Shown here: in pieces, positions 17,587 to 25,397 of the stretch
Numbering within the stretch: the first letter of the stretch is position 1
Layout of the letters: every line of letters begins with the position of its first letter
From: an uncultured Acetobacteraceae bacterium
GTDB taxonomy: Bacteria; Pseudomonadota; Alphaproteobacteria; Acetobacterales; Acetobacteraceae
DNA length: 33,085 nucleotides
Assembly: GCA_937873095.1 (NCBI GenBank)
Contig: CALMVI010000075.1
Span: 1 to 33,085, forward strand
Direction: 5' to 3'
Notes under the pieces: model-generated
Seen by the model: only the letters and a program-made list of their open reading frames with translations
What the model was told of the DNA's origin: nothing
Databases searched by the model: none
Program-made: the position numbers and the translations under genes

Positions 17587-18534
17587 ATGCGCATCGCACT
17601 CGAAGAACACTTCGTCGTCGACGAGCCCGACCACGTCGATCGCTGGCTGACCCTGATCCCGACTGTGCCCAAGGACATCACCGCGAAGATCAGGCGCCCG
17701 CTCTGCGATCTTGGCGAGGCGCGGCTTGCGGCGATGGCGGAGGCCGAGATCGACTTTGCGGTCCTGTCGAATGTCGGCACAGTCCAGGGCGCCCTCGATG
17801 CCACGACCGCGATGACACTCGCCCGGCAGGCCAACGACCGCCTTGCCGAAGCCGTGCAGGCGCATCCCGACCATTTCGCCGGCTTCGCCACGGTGCCGCT
17901 GCAGGATCCGCAGGCGGGCGCTGCCGAGCTGGAGCGCGCGGTGAGCCAGCTCGGGATGAAGGGGGCCATGATCTTCGGTCAGACCGACGGCCTCTACCTC
18001 GACGATGATCGCTTCTCCCCGCTTTGGGAGCGCGCGCAAGCGCTCGACGTGCCGATCTACCTCCACGCGGCCGACGCTGCCGAGATGCCTGCGACCTACG
18101 CGGGACGCCCCGAACTGGACTATGCGACCTGGAGCTGGACGGCCGAGACGGCGGCGCACACGCTGCGCATCATCTTCGGCGGCGTCTTCGACCGCTTCCC
18201 GAAAGCGAAGCTGCTGCTCGGGCACATGGGCGAGACACTTCCCTACCTTCTCTGGCGCCTCGACAAGCGCGCGCAAGCCTTCACGGAGGGCGCCGCGATC
18301 AAGCCGTCGGAAATCTTCCGCCGCAACATCGCCATCACCACGGCGGGAACCTTCTCGGATGAACCGCTCGACTGCGCGCTGAACGCACTCGGCGAGGACG
18401 CCGTCATGTTTTCGGTCGACCACCCGTTCGAGGACATGAAGGAGGCAAGCGCGTGGCTGGACGCTGCCCCGATCTCTGACGCGGTGCGCGAGAAGATCTC
18501 CTCGGGAAATGCCAAGCGTATCCTGAAGCTTTGA
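17587..18534 (+). CDS. Amidohydrolase family 2 protein, gamma-resorcylate decarboxylase/ACMSD-like
   Basis: A 315-residue TIM-barrel metal enzyme. It starts MRIALEEHF, giving the E6-x-H8 metal pair of the resorcylate-decarboxylase branch. Further ligand candidates are H160 in PIYLHAAD, H213 in LLLGHMGETLPYLLWRLD, and D278 in MFSVDHPFED. Branch members decarboxylate (reversibly) hydroxybenzoates or related acids, and some relatives are hydrolases. ATG 17587 follows AGAGGAA by about nine bases. It forms a likely two-gene operon with the PhlG-like gene, suggesting breakdown of an acylated or carboxylated polyphenol. The exact reaction is unproven. Confidence 0.85.
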   Translation: MRIALEEHFVVDEPDHVDRWLTLIPTVPKDITAKIRRPLCDLGEARLAAMAEAEIDFAVLSNVGTVQGALDATTAMTLARQANDRLAEAVQAHPDHFAGFATVPLQDPQAGAAELERAVSQLGMKGAMIFGQTDGLYLDDDRFSPLWERAQALDVPIYLHAADAAEMPATYAGRPELDYATWSWTAETAAHTLRIIFGGVFDRFPKAKLLLGHMGETLPYLLWRLDKRAQAFTEGAAIKPSEIFRRNIAITTAGTFSDEPLDCALNALGEDAVMFSVDHPFEDMKEASAWLDAAPISDAVREKISSGNAKRILKL

Positions 18535-18585
18535 GGTTGCCCGCGTCACCTACAGCTGGGGACCCCCACTGTGTTTCCGCATCCC

Positions 18586-19431
18586 TTACCGCTGCGTGAC
18601 GGCGCAGACGAACGTGCTGCGGCCTGACTGCACGATGCGGCCGATGCCGGTGCATCTGGGCCGGCCCGGGCAGCGCTCGCAGGGCTGCCCGAAGCGGCCA
18701 TAGACCTTCCAGGCATGCTGGAAGTAGCCGAGCTCCCCGCTGGGCTGGACGTAGTCGCGCAACGACGATCCGCCGGCGGCGATCGCCTCGGTCAGGGTGG
18801 CGCGGATGGCCGGCACCAGGCGGGCCGCGCGGGCGCCGGCCACGCTGGCCGCCATGCGGCGCGGCGAGATACGGGCGCGGAACAGCGCCTCGCAGACGTA
18901 GATGTTGCCCAGTCCCGCGACCACGCGCTGGTCGAGCAGCGCCGCCTTGATCGGCGTGCGCCGCCCCTGCAGGGCGCGGGACAGGCAGGCGGCGTCGAAG
19001 CCCGGCTCCAGCGGCTCGGGACCGAGCCCCGCCAGCAGCCGGTGCGACTGCTCGGCCTGCGTCGGCACCAGGTCCAGGCTGCCGAAGCGGCGCGGGTCAA
19101 CCAGGGCCACGCGCCAGCCATCGTCGGTCAGCAGCACCAGATGCTCGTGCAGCACGCCCGGCGGGTCGGCCGTCCCCGCCCTGGCGATGGTCATCCTGCC
19201 CGACATCCCCAGATGCAGCAGCATGGACGTGCCGCCCTCCAGCCGGACCAGGATGTATTTGCCGCGCCGGGCGAGGCTGCCGACACGCGCGCCGGTCAGG
19301 GCGGCCGCGAACCCGTCCGGCACCGCCCAGCGCAGGTCGCCGCGGCGCAGCGTCGCGCTGACCACCACCCGGCCCAGCAGCCTGGCGCTGAGGCCGCGCA
19401 TCACGGTTTCGACTTCTGGGAGTTCCGGCAT
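18586..19431 (-). CDS. mutM: Formamidopyrimidine-DNA glycosylase with altered zinc finger
   Basis: A 281-residue Fpg/MutM, the base-excision enzyme that removes 8-oxoguanine and ring-opened purines and nicks the DNA. The N-terminus [14 protein letters not shown] gives the catalytic proline and glutamate; the lysine lies in [13 protein letters not shown]; the helix-two-turn-helix region has [18 protein letters not shown]. The C-terminal finger retains the catalytic arginine in GRSTFVC. It is unusual: the normal CxxC at the end reads CAVT, and an extra cysteine appears in an insertion after the first pair ([10 protein letters not shown]). ATG 19431 is 18 bases from the divergent ubiE start. The frame is open beyond the ATG, antisense to ubiE; that extension is not coding. 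Confidence 0.95.
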   Translation of the reverse strand: MPELPEVETVMRGLSARLLGRVVVSATLRRGDLRWAVPDGFAAALTGARVGSLARRGKYILVRLEGGTSMLLHLGMSGRMTIARAGTADPPGVLHEHLVLLTDDGWRVALVDPRRFGSLDLVPTQAEQSHRLLAGLGPEPLEPGFDAACLSRALQGRRTPIKAALLDQRVVAGLGNIYVCEALFRARISPRRMAASVAGARAARLVPAIRATLTEAIAAGGSSLRDYVQPSGELGYFQHAWKVYGRFGQPCERCPGRPRCTGIGRIVQSGRSTFVCAVTQR

Positions 19432-19449
19432 GGCGCAGTCTCGGGCAGT

Positions 19450-20262
19450 ATGGCGGTCGTGACAAACCAGCAGCCCAGCCACCCGCCGCAGGACGCGGCG
19501 AGCGATCGACCCCTGCACGACCCCGCGGCAGAGCGGACCGATTTCGGCTACCGGCAGGTGCCGGCCGGGCAGAAGAAGCCGATGGTGCGCGCGGTGTTCG
19601 ACAGCGTGGCGCCGAAATACGACCTGATGAACGACGTGATGTCGCTCGGCATCCACAGGGTCTGGAAGCGCATCTTCGCGACCCGCCTGCGGCCCTCGCC
19701 GTCCAAGACCCTGCTCGACCTCGCATCGGGCACCGGCGACATCGCCGGCGCCTGGGCGTCGATGGGCGGCGGGCCGGTCCTGCTGACCGACATCAACGCC
19801 GCCATGCTGGGCGTGGGCCGCGACCGCGCGATCCGGCGCGGCCTGATCGCGGGCTTCGCCTACGTGGTGGCCGATGCCGAGCAGCTGCCCCTGCCCGCGT
19901 CCTGCGTGGACACCGTCAGCATCGCGTTCGGCCTGCGCAACTGCACCGACAAGCGCGCCGTGCTGCGGGAGGCCCGGCGCGTGCTGAGGCCCGGCGGGCG
20001 GTTCTTCTGCCTGGAGTTCTCCCGGCTGCAGGTGGCCGTGCTGGACGGCGCCTATGACCGCTGGTCGTTCGACGTGCTGCCCAGGCTCGGCAGGCTGATC
20101 GCCGGGGACAGCGAGAGCTACCGCTACCTGGCCGAAAGCATACGCATGTTCCCCGACCAGGAGACGCTGGCGTCGATGATGGCCGAGGCGGGGCTGGACC
20201 AGGTGCGGTTCGAAAACCTGTCCGGCGGGATCGCGGCCATCCACTCAGCCTGGCGCCTCTGA
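19450..20262 (+). CDS. ubiE: Ubiquinone/menaquinone biosynthesis C-methyltransferase
   Basis: A 270-residue class I SAM-dependent methyltransferase. The UbiE signatures are clear: [26 protein letters not shown], the SAM loop [13 protein letters not shown], the post-I strand [37 protein letters not shown], and the C-terminal [25 protein letters not shown]. It adds the C-methyl group to the benzoquinol ring in ubiquinone synthesis. The start at ATG 19450 lacks a strong Shine-Dalgarno; GTG 19459 is possible. A leader of about 30 polar residues precedes the conserved core. In many alphaproteobacteria ubiB follows; here the next gene is coaBC. Confidence 0.95.
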   Translation: MAVVTNQQPSHPPQDAASDRPLHDPAAERTDFGYRQVPAGQKKPMVRAVFDSVAPKYDLMNDVMSLGIHRVWKRIFATRLRPSPSKTLLDLASGTGDIAGAWASMGGGPVLLTDINAAMLGVGRDRAIRRGLIAGFAYVVADAEQLPLPASCVDTVSIAFGLRNCTDKRAVLREARRVLRPGGRFFCLEFSRLQVAVLDGAYDRWSFDVLPRLGRLIAGDSESYRYLAESIRMFPDQETLASMMAEAGLDQVRFENLSGGIAAIHSAWRL

Positions 20263-20316
20263 CCGTCTGGCCGGAGAATGCTGCTATGCCGGCCAGACAC
20301 GTGAAGGAACAAAGGC

Positions 20317-21516
20317 ATTAAGCGGATCCTCCTGATCGTGTCGGGCGGGATCGCCGCCTATAAGGCGCTGGAGCTGGTGCGGCTGCTGCAGCGCGCGGGG
20401 TACGGCGTGACGGCGATCCTGACGGAGTCGGGCGCGCGGTTCGTCACCGCGATGTCGCTGCAGGCGCTGACCGGTGCGGCGGTCCACACCGACCTGTGGT
20501 CGCTGACCGAGGAGAGCGAGATGGGCCATATCCAGCTCAGCCGCTCGGCCGACCTCGTCGTCGTCGCACCCGCCTCTGCCGACATCCTGGCGCGCGCGGC
20601 CGCTGGGCTCGCCCCAGACCTGGCCTGCACGGTGCTGCTGGCGACCGACAAGCCGGTGCTGGCGGCACCCGCGATGAACGTGCGGATGTGGCGGCATCCG
20701 GCGACCCAGGCCAACGTCGCCGCACTCGCCGCCAGGGGCGTGCGCTTCGTGGGGCCCGACGAGGGCGAGATGGCCTGCCACGAATTCGGGCCGGGCCGGC
20801 TCGCCGAACCGGCCGCCATCCTGGCCGCGATCGAGCAGCATTTCGCGGCCGGCGCGCTGCTGGCGGGCCGGCACGTCCTGGTCACGGCCGGACCGACCCA
20901 CGAGCCGGTCGACGCGGTGCGGGTGATCGCCAACCGCAGCAGCGGGCGCCAGGGCTTCGCCATCGCGCAGGCCGCGGCGGGCTTGGGCGCGCGCGTCACC
21001 CTGGTCAGCGGCCCGGTGGCGCTGGCCGATCCGCCCGGCGTCACCGTGCGCCGGGTTGAGACGGCGGCCGAGATGCTGCGGGCGTGCGAGCAGGCGCTGC
21101 CGGCCGACGCCGCGGTGTTCGCAGCCGCGGTCGCGGACTGGCGCGTGGCGGAACCCTCGGCCGCCAAGCTGAAGAAAGCCGCGGGCCCGCCGGTGCTGGA
21201 TCTGGTGCCGACCGTGGACATCCTGGCGACCCTTGCGCGCGGCCCGCGCCGCCCGGTCCTGATAGTCGGGTTTGCCGCCGAGACCGGCGACCTGCTGGCC
21301 CGTGCGCGCGCCAAGCGCGAGCGCAAGGGCTGCGACTGGATCGTGGCCAACGACGTGGGCGCAGGGACGGGGGTGATGGGCGGCGAGCGCAACACCGTCC
21401 ACCTGATCGACGCCGCCGGAGAGGAGCACTGGCCCGACCTGCCCAAGGGCGAGGTCGCCAGTCGCCTAGTGAAACGGATTGCCGAAAGTCTCAGGAAAGG
21501 CCACGCTACGGCTTAA
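20317..21516 (+). CDS. coaBC: Bifunctional phosphopantothenoylcysteine decarboxylase / phosphopantothenate-cysteine ligase, unusual start
   Basis: This enzyme performs two successive coenzyme A steps. The flavoprotein (CoaC) half begins KRILLIVSGGIAAYKALELVR and contains PAMNVRMW and the active-site cysteine in GEMACHEFGPGR. The CoaB half contains VTAGPTHEPVDAVRVIANRSSG, AAVADWRVAEPSAAKLKK and KGCDWIVANDV. The first beta strand (KRILLIV) is encoded, but no ATG, GTG or TTG precedes it in frame; a TGA lies at 20302. ATT 20317 has AAGGAA seven bases upstream and would be a rare start. GTG 20338 would remove the strand. A one-base indel joining an upstream ATG 20286 is the other option. The body of the gene is intact to TAA 21514. 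Confidence 0.93.
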   Translation: MKRILLIVSGGIAAYKALELVRLLQRAGYGVTAILTESGARFVTAMSLQALTGAAVHTDLWSLTEESEMGHIQLSRSADLVVVAPASADILARAAAGLAPDLACTVLLATDKPVLAAPAMNVRMWRHPATQANVAALAARGVRFVGPDEGEMACHEFGPGRLAEPAAILAAIEQHFAAGALLAGRHVLVTAGPTHEPVDAVRVIANRSSGRQGFAIAQAAAGLGARVTLVSGPVALADPPGVTVRRVETAAEMLRACEQALPADAAVFAAAVADWRVAEPSAAKLKKAAGPPVLDLVPTVDILATLARGPRRPVLIVGFAAETGDLLARARAKRERKGCDWIVANDVGAGTGVMGGERNTVHLIDAAGEEHWPDLPKGEVASRLVKRIAESLRKGHATA

Positions 21517-21564
21517 CGACTGAAACGTCCGCGGACCCGCCATCGAACACCTTGCCGCCTTGCC

Positions 21565-24240
21565 ATGAGACAGGCTGGAAGCGTCCGCGCGAGGCTGCTG
21601 CGGCTTGCGCTGCTTCTGGTCCTGCCGGGCCTGGCGATCTCTGGCTTCCTCACCTGGCGCATCTTCGTCACCGCGCGGCAGGGCGCCGACACCGCCCTGC
21701 TGGCCACCGCGCGCGGGCTGGACCAGCTGGTCGACCGCGAGTTCGTCCAGGCGGAGGTTCTGCTGCGCACGCTGGCCGCGACCGACGACCTGCGGCTCGG
21801 CCGGATCGAGGCGTTCGACCGCCTGGCGCGCGCGACGGCCATGCACAACTCGTCCATCGTGCTGATCGACGCCGCAGGACGACCGCTGGTCGATACCGCG
21901 CGCGCGGCCGGCCCGGCCGCGTCGGCCCTGCCGGAAGCCAGCCTGGCGCAGCCGTCGCTTGCGCAGCCGTCTCTGGGGCAGGCGACGATCTCGGCCATGG
22001 GCGCGCCCGACGCGACCGGCGTGCCGGCGGCCCGCGTGGTGCTGCCGGTCTACGCAGCCGGGCGCCACGCCTACGACCTGGCGCTGGTGATGCCGGCGGC
22101 CGAGATGCAGTCGCTGCTGCTGCGCGACCCGCTGCCCGCCGGCTGGACGGCGAGCATCACCGACACCGCCGACACGACGGTTGCCAGCACGCGGGAGCTG
22201 CAGCGCTACGTGGGGTCCTGGGCGGGGCAGGGGCTGCCCGGCGAGCTGTCGCGCGGGGCAGAGGCGGTGCGCGAGGGCAGGTCGTCGGACGGCACGCCGG
22301 TCGTGGTCGCGTTCAGCCGGTCGGTCCTGTCCGGCTGGACGGTGGCCGTCGCCTCGCCCCGCCTGCTGATTGCGGCGGCCGGGCGGCGATCCACCGTGGA
22401 GCTGGTCTGGCTGGAGGCGGTGGCGATCGCCATCGGCCTGGTCGGCGCGCTCTACGTGGCGCGCGGCATCGCCAGGCCCATCGAGGCGATGGCCAGGGCG
22501 GCCCAGAGCCTGGGCGAAGGCGGCGGCTGGACGGCCATCCCGCAGGGGCTGTCGGAGGCCGACGCGGTGGCGCGCGCGATGTTCGAGGCGTTCCAGTTCC
22601 TGATGGAGCGGCGCGAGGCGCTGGGCGCGCTGAACGTGTCGCTCGCGACAAGGGTGGAGGCCCGCACCAGCGAGCTGGCGCGCGCCAACGCGGCGCTGGA
22701 GGAGCAGCGGCGCCAGCTGGGCGACATCCTCAACAACATGCAGGTGGGCGTCGTGGTGCACCATGCCGACGGCCGGCTGCGCTTCATCAACCGGGAGGCG
22801 CGGCGGCTGCTGCGCCTGCCGATGCAGGGCAGGATCGAGCTGACCGACTGGCCGGTGCTGCACCGCGGCGCCTCGGTGCTGACGGCCGAGGAGGATCCGT
22901 CGGCCAGGGCCCGCGCCGGCCAGCCGGTCCAGCGCGAGCTGTTGACCCTGCACCCGCAGAGCGGCGAGGACCAGGACCGGCCGACGGTCGAGCTGGAGGT
23001 GAACGCCAGTCCGCTGCGCGACCAGGACGGGCCGGTGAAGCTGGCGGTGACCACGCTGCAGGACGTGACCGCCCGGCTGGAGGCCGAGGAGGCGCGACGC
23101 CGCTCGCAGCGCCTCGAGGCGGTGGGCCAGCTGACCGGCGGTGTCGCGCACGAGTTCAACAACCTGCTGATGGCGGTCTCCGGCTGCCTCGAACTGCTGA
23201 CCCCCTATGTCGACACCGCGTTCGGCCATGGCAGCAGGGCCAGGTCGCTGCTGGCCAACGCGTTGCGGGCGACCGGGCGCGGCGCCGGGCTGACCGGGCA
23301 GCTGCTGGCCTTTGCCCGCCGGCAGCATCTGTCGGTGGAGCCGGTCGACCTGAACCAGCTGGTGGGCGGCATGAGCCAGCTGATGGAGGGCACGCTCGGG
23401 CGGCTGGTGGAGGTGGAGATCCTGGCCGACGAGGAGGTCTGGCCCGCCCTGGCAGACGCGGCACAGCTCGAGCTCGCGCTGCTGAACCTGGCCATCAACG
23501 CGCGCGACGCCATGCCGGGCGGCGGCCGGCTGATCATCCGCACCGCCAACGCGCGCACCGGTGCGGCGATGCGCGCGGAGGATCCGCCCGCGGGGGAATA
23601 CGCCGTGCTGCACGTGTCCGACACCGGGCACGGCATGTCGCCGCACGTGCTGGCGAGGGTGTTCGAGCCGTTCTACACCACCAAGGAGGTGGGGCGCGGC
23701 TCCGGCCTCGGCCTGCCGCACGTGCTGGGCGTGGCCCAGCAGCTGGGCGGCGGCGTGCGCATCGCCAGCCAGCCGGGCCAGGGCACCACGGTCAGCCTGT
23801 ACCTGCCCAGGGTGCGCACCGGCAAGCCGGTCGCACGGCCGCCGCTGCAGCCGCAGACCGCCAAGCAGGCGCTGTCCGGCGCACGGCTGCTGCTGGTGGA
23901 CGACGACCTCGACGTGCGCGAGATCGCCCGCTCCATGCTCGAGGAGCTGGGCGCGGAGGTGATCGAGGCGGACAGCGCCGCCGGTGCGCTGCTGCTGCTG
24001 CGCACCGGCCGCGTCGACCTGGTGCTGGCGGACCTGACGATGCCGCATATGAGCGGGATCGAGCTGGCCGCCGAGGTGGTGGCGATGTTCCCCAGCATGC
24101 CGGTGGTCCTGATGACCGGCTACGGGCCGGCGGCGATGGACGATGCCGGACCCCATGTCAGGGCGACGCTGCGCAAGCCGTTCCGGGCCGAGGTGCTGGC
24201 CAGGACACTTGCGGCGGAGCTGGGATTGGCCGAGGCGTAG
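21565..24240 (+). CDS. Hybrid sensor histidine kinase with C-terminal receiver
   Basis: An 891-residue membrane kinase. Helix 1 (about 8-30) and helix 2 (about 273-293) bracket a periplasmic sensing region of about 240 residues. Then come a HAMP-like linker (ARGIARPIEAM), a coiled coil, a PAS-like segment (LGDILNNMQVGVVVHHADGRLRFIN), the HisKA box with H529 in GGVAHEFNNLL, and the ATPase domain (NLAINARDAMPGGG, VSDTGHGM, GRGSGLGLPHV). A receiver with phosphoacceptor D823 (LVLADLTMP) closes it. H-E-F-N-N kinases often signal through their own receiver. No response regulator with an output domain adjoins. The dut gene follows 13 bases later. The signal is unknown. Confidence 0.92.
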   Translation: MRQAGSVRARLLRLALLLVLPGLAISGFLTWRIFVTARQGADTALLATARGLDQLVDREFVQAEVLLRTLAATDDLRLGRIEAFDRLARATAMHNSSIVLIDAAGRPLVDTARAAGPAASALPEASLAQPSLAQPSLGQATISAMGAPDATGVPAARVVLPVYAAGRHAYDLALVMPAAEMQSLLLRDPLPAGWTASITDTADTTVASTRELQRYVGSWAGQGLPGELSRGAEAVREGRSSDGTPVVVAFSRSVLSGWTVAVASPRLLIAAAGRRSTVELVWLEAVAIAIGLVGALYVARGIARPIEAMARAAQSLGEGGGWTAIPQGLSEADAVARAMFEAFQFLMERREALGALNVSLATRVEARTSELARANAALEEQRRQLGDILNNMQVGVVVHHADGRLRFINREARRLLRLPMQGRIELTDWPVLHRGASVLTAEEDPSARARAGQPVQRELLTLHPQSGEDQDRPTVELEVNASPLRDQDGPVKLAVTTLQDVTARLEAEEARRRSQRLEAVGQLTGGVAHEFNNLLMAVSGCLELLTPYVDTAFGHGSRARSLLANALRATGRGAGLTGQLLAFARRQHLSVEPVDLNQLVGGMSQLMEGTLGRLVEVEILADEEVWPALADAAQLELALLNLAINARDAMPGGGRLIIRTANARTGAAMRAEDPPAGEYAVLHVSDTGHGMSPHVLARVFEPFYTTKEVGRGSGLGLPHVLGVAQQLGGGVRIASQPGQGTTVSLYLPRVRTGKPVARPPLQPQTAKQALSGARLLLVDDDLDVREIARSMLEELGAEVIEADSAAGALLLLRTGRVDLVLADLTMPHMSGIELAAEVVAMFPSMPVVLMTGYGPAAMDDAGPHVRATLRKPFRAEVLARTLAAELGLAEA

Positions 24241-24253
24241 GGGTGATCAGGGC

Positions 24254-24739
24254 GTGCGCGCCCCCCCTGCCCGTCCGGAGGCCGCCATCGAGATCGTCAT
24301 CCTGGATCCCCGCCTGCACGACTGGGGGCTGCCGCGCTACCACTCGGCGCAGGCCGCGGCCATCGACCTGCACGCCTGCCTGGACGCGCCGCTGCGCCTG
24401 CAGGCGCAGGCGCCCGCGACCCTGATCCCGGCGGGCTTCGCCGTGCACATGTCGGACGCCCGGATGACGGCGCTGATCGTGCCGCGATCCGGGCAGGGCC
24501 ACAGGAAAGGGCTGGTGCTGGGCAATCTGGTGGGCGTGATCGACGCGGACTACACCGGGCCGATCATGGTCAGCGCCTGGAACCGCAGCGAGGCCGGCAG
24601 CCCGCCGGTGGTGATCGAGCCGGGCGAGCGCGTCGCGCAGATGGTGTTCGTGCCGATCCTGCGTCCGGCGTTCGAGCTGGTGGAGCGGTTCTCGGCAAGC
24701 TCGGAGCGGGGCGAGGGCGGCTTTGGCTCGACCGGCTGA
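24254..24739 (+). CDS. dut: Deoxyuridine 5'-triphosphate nucleotidohydrolase
   Basis: A 161-residue trimeric dUTPase that hydrolyses dUTP to dUMP and pyrophosphate, keeping uracil out of DNA and feeding thymidylate synthesis. All five motifs are visible: AAAIDLHACLDAP (I), VPRSGQGHRKGLVLGN (II), GVIDADYTGPIMV (III), PGERVAQMVFVPI (IV) and the glycine-rich arm RGEGGFGSTG (V). The open frame extends upstream into the kinase gene, but GTG 24254 gives normal length. In many alphaproteobacteria dut lies close to coaBC; here the hybrid kinase is inserted between them. Confidence 0.95.
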   Translation: MRAPPARPEAAIEIVILDPRLHDWGLPRYHSAQAAAIDLHACLDAPLRLQAQAPATLIPAGFAVHMSDARMTALIVPRSGQGHRKGLVLGNLVGVIDADYTGPIMVSAWNRSEAGSPPVVIEPGERVAQMVFVPILRPAFELVERFSASSERGEGGFGSTG

Positions 24740-24740
24740 G

Positions 24741-25397
24741 ATGGCGCCGGCGGCCGGCGCCTGGAAGGGCGCGCTGCTGCTGGCGGGGCTGGCCGGCGCG
24801 GGCCTGGCAGTTCGCGGCGCCGGGGCGGGGCTGCTGTCGGGCGCGCCGCCCACTGCCCAGGGTGCCGCGACCCTGCTCTGCGCCGGCGCCGCGCTGTCGG
24901 CCGTCGGCGTGCCGCGCCAGGCGGTGGCCTTTGCCGGCGGCTACGCGTTCGGGGCCTGGCCCGGCGGCGCGCTGGCCCTGGCGGCGCAACTGCTCGGCTG
25001 CGCGCTCGATTTCTGGTGGGCAAGGCTGGCGGCGCGCGACCGGGCCGCGGCACTGCGCGGCAGGCTGGCGCGGCTCGACCGGGCGCTGTCGGCCCGCCCG
25101 TTCGTGTCGACGCTGACCCTGCGGCTGCTGCCGGTGGGCAACAACCTGGTGCTCAACCTGCTGGCGGGGGCGTCCGGGCTGCGCGCCGGCCCGTTCCTGG
25201 CCGCCAGCGCGCTGGGCTACGTGCCGCAGACCGCGGTGTTCGCCCTGGCCGGCAGCGGCGTGCACGTGAACCGCTCCGTGCAGCTCGCCCTGGGGGGCGT
25301 CCTGTTCGCGGCCTCCTTGGGGCTGGGCTGGTTCCTGCTGCGGTCGAGCCGCGCCGGGGCCGCGGCGGCAGGGCCCGGAGAAACCGGGCGCCCTTGA
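24741..25397 (+). CDS. VTT-domain (TVP38/DedA-like) membrane protein
   Basis: A 218-residue membrane protein with about five or six hydrophobic segments. It has the VTT/SNARE-associated core: VPRQAVAFAGGYAFGAWPGGALALAAQLLGC, then LTLRLLPVGNNLVLNLLAGASGLRAGPF, then GYVPQTAVFALAG. Relatives act as lipid scramblases or flippases, including undecaprenyl phosphate recycling for some DedA proteins; which lipid this one handles is unknown. ATG 24741 is one base after the dut stop, and the stop overlaps the TTG start of the next gene. It therefore sits in a dut-VTT-GT-C transcription unit. Confidence 0.83.
   Translation: MAPAAGAWKGALLLAGLAGAGLAVRGAGAGLLSGAPPTAQGAATLLCAGAALSAVGVPRQAVAFAGGYAFGAWPGGALALAAQLLGCALDFWWARLAARDRAAALRGRLARLDRALSARPFVSTLTLRLLPVGNNLVLNLLAGASGLRAGPFLAASALGYVPQTAVFALAGSGVHVNRSVQLALGGVLFAASLGLGWFLLRSSRAGAAAAGPGETGRP

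Noticed and set aside
21466-24156. An 896-codon minus-strand frame over the histidine kinase
   Set aside because: The plus-strand frame has all the kinase and receiver motifs; the minus frame is a compositional shadow.
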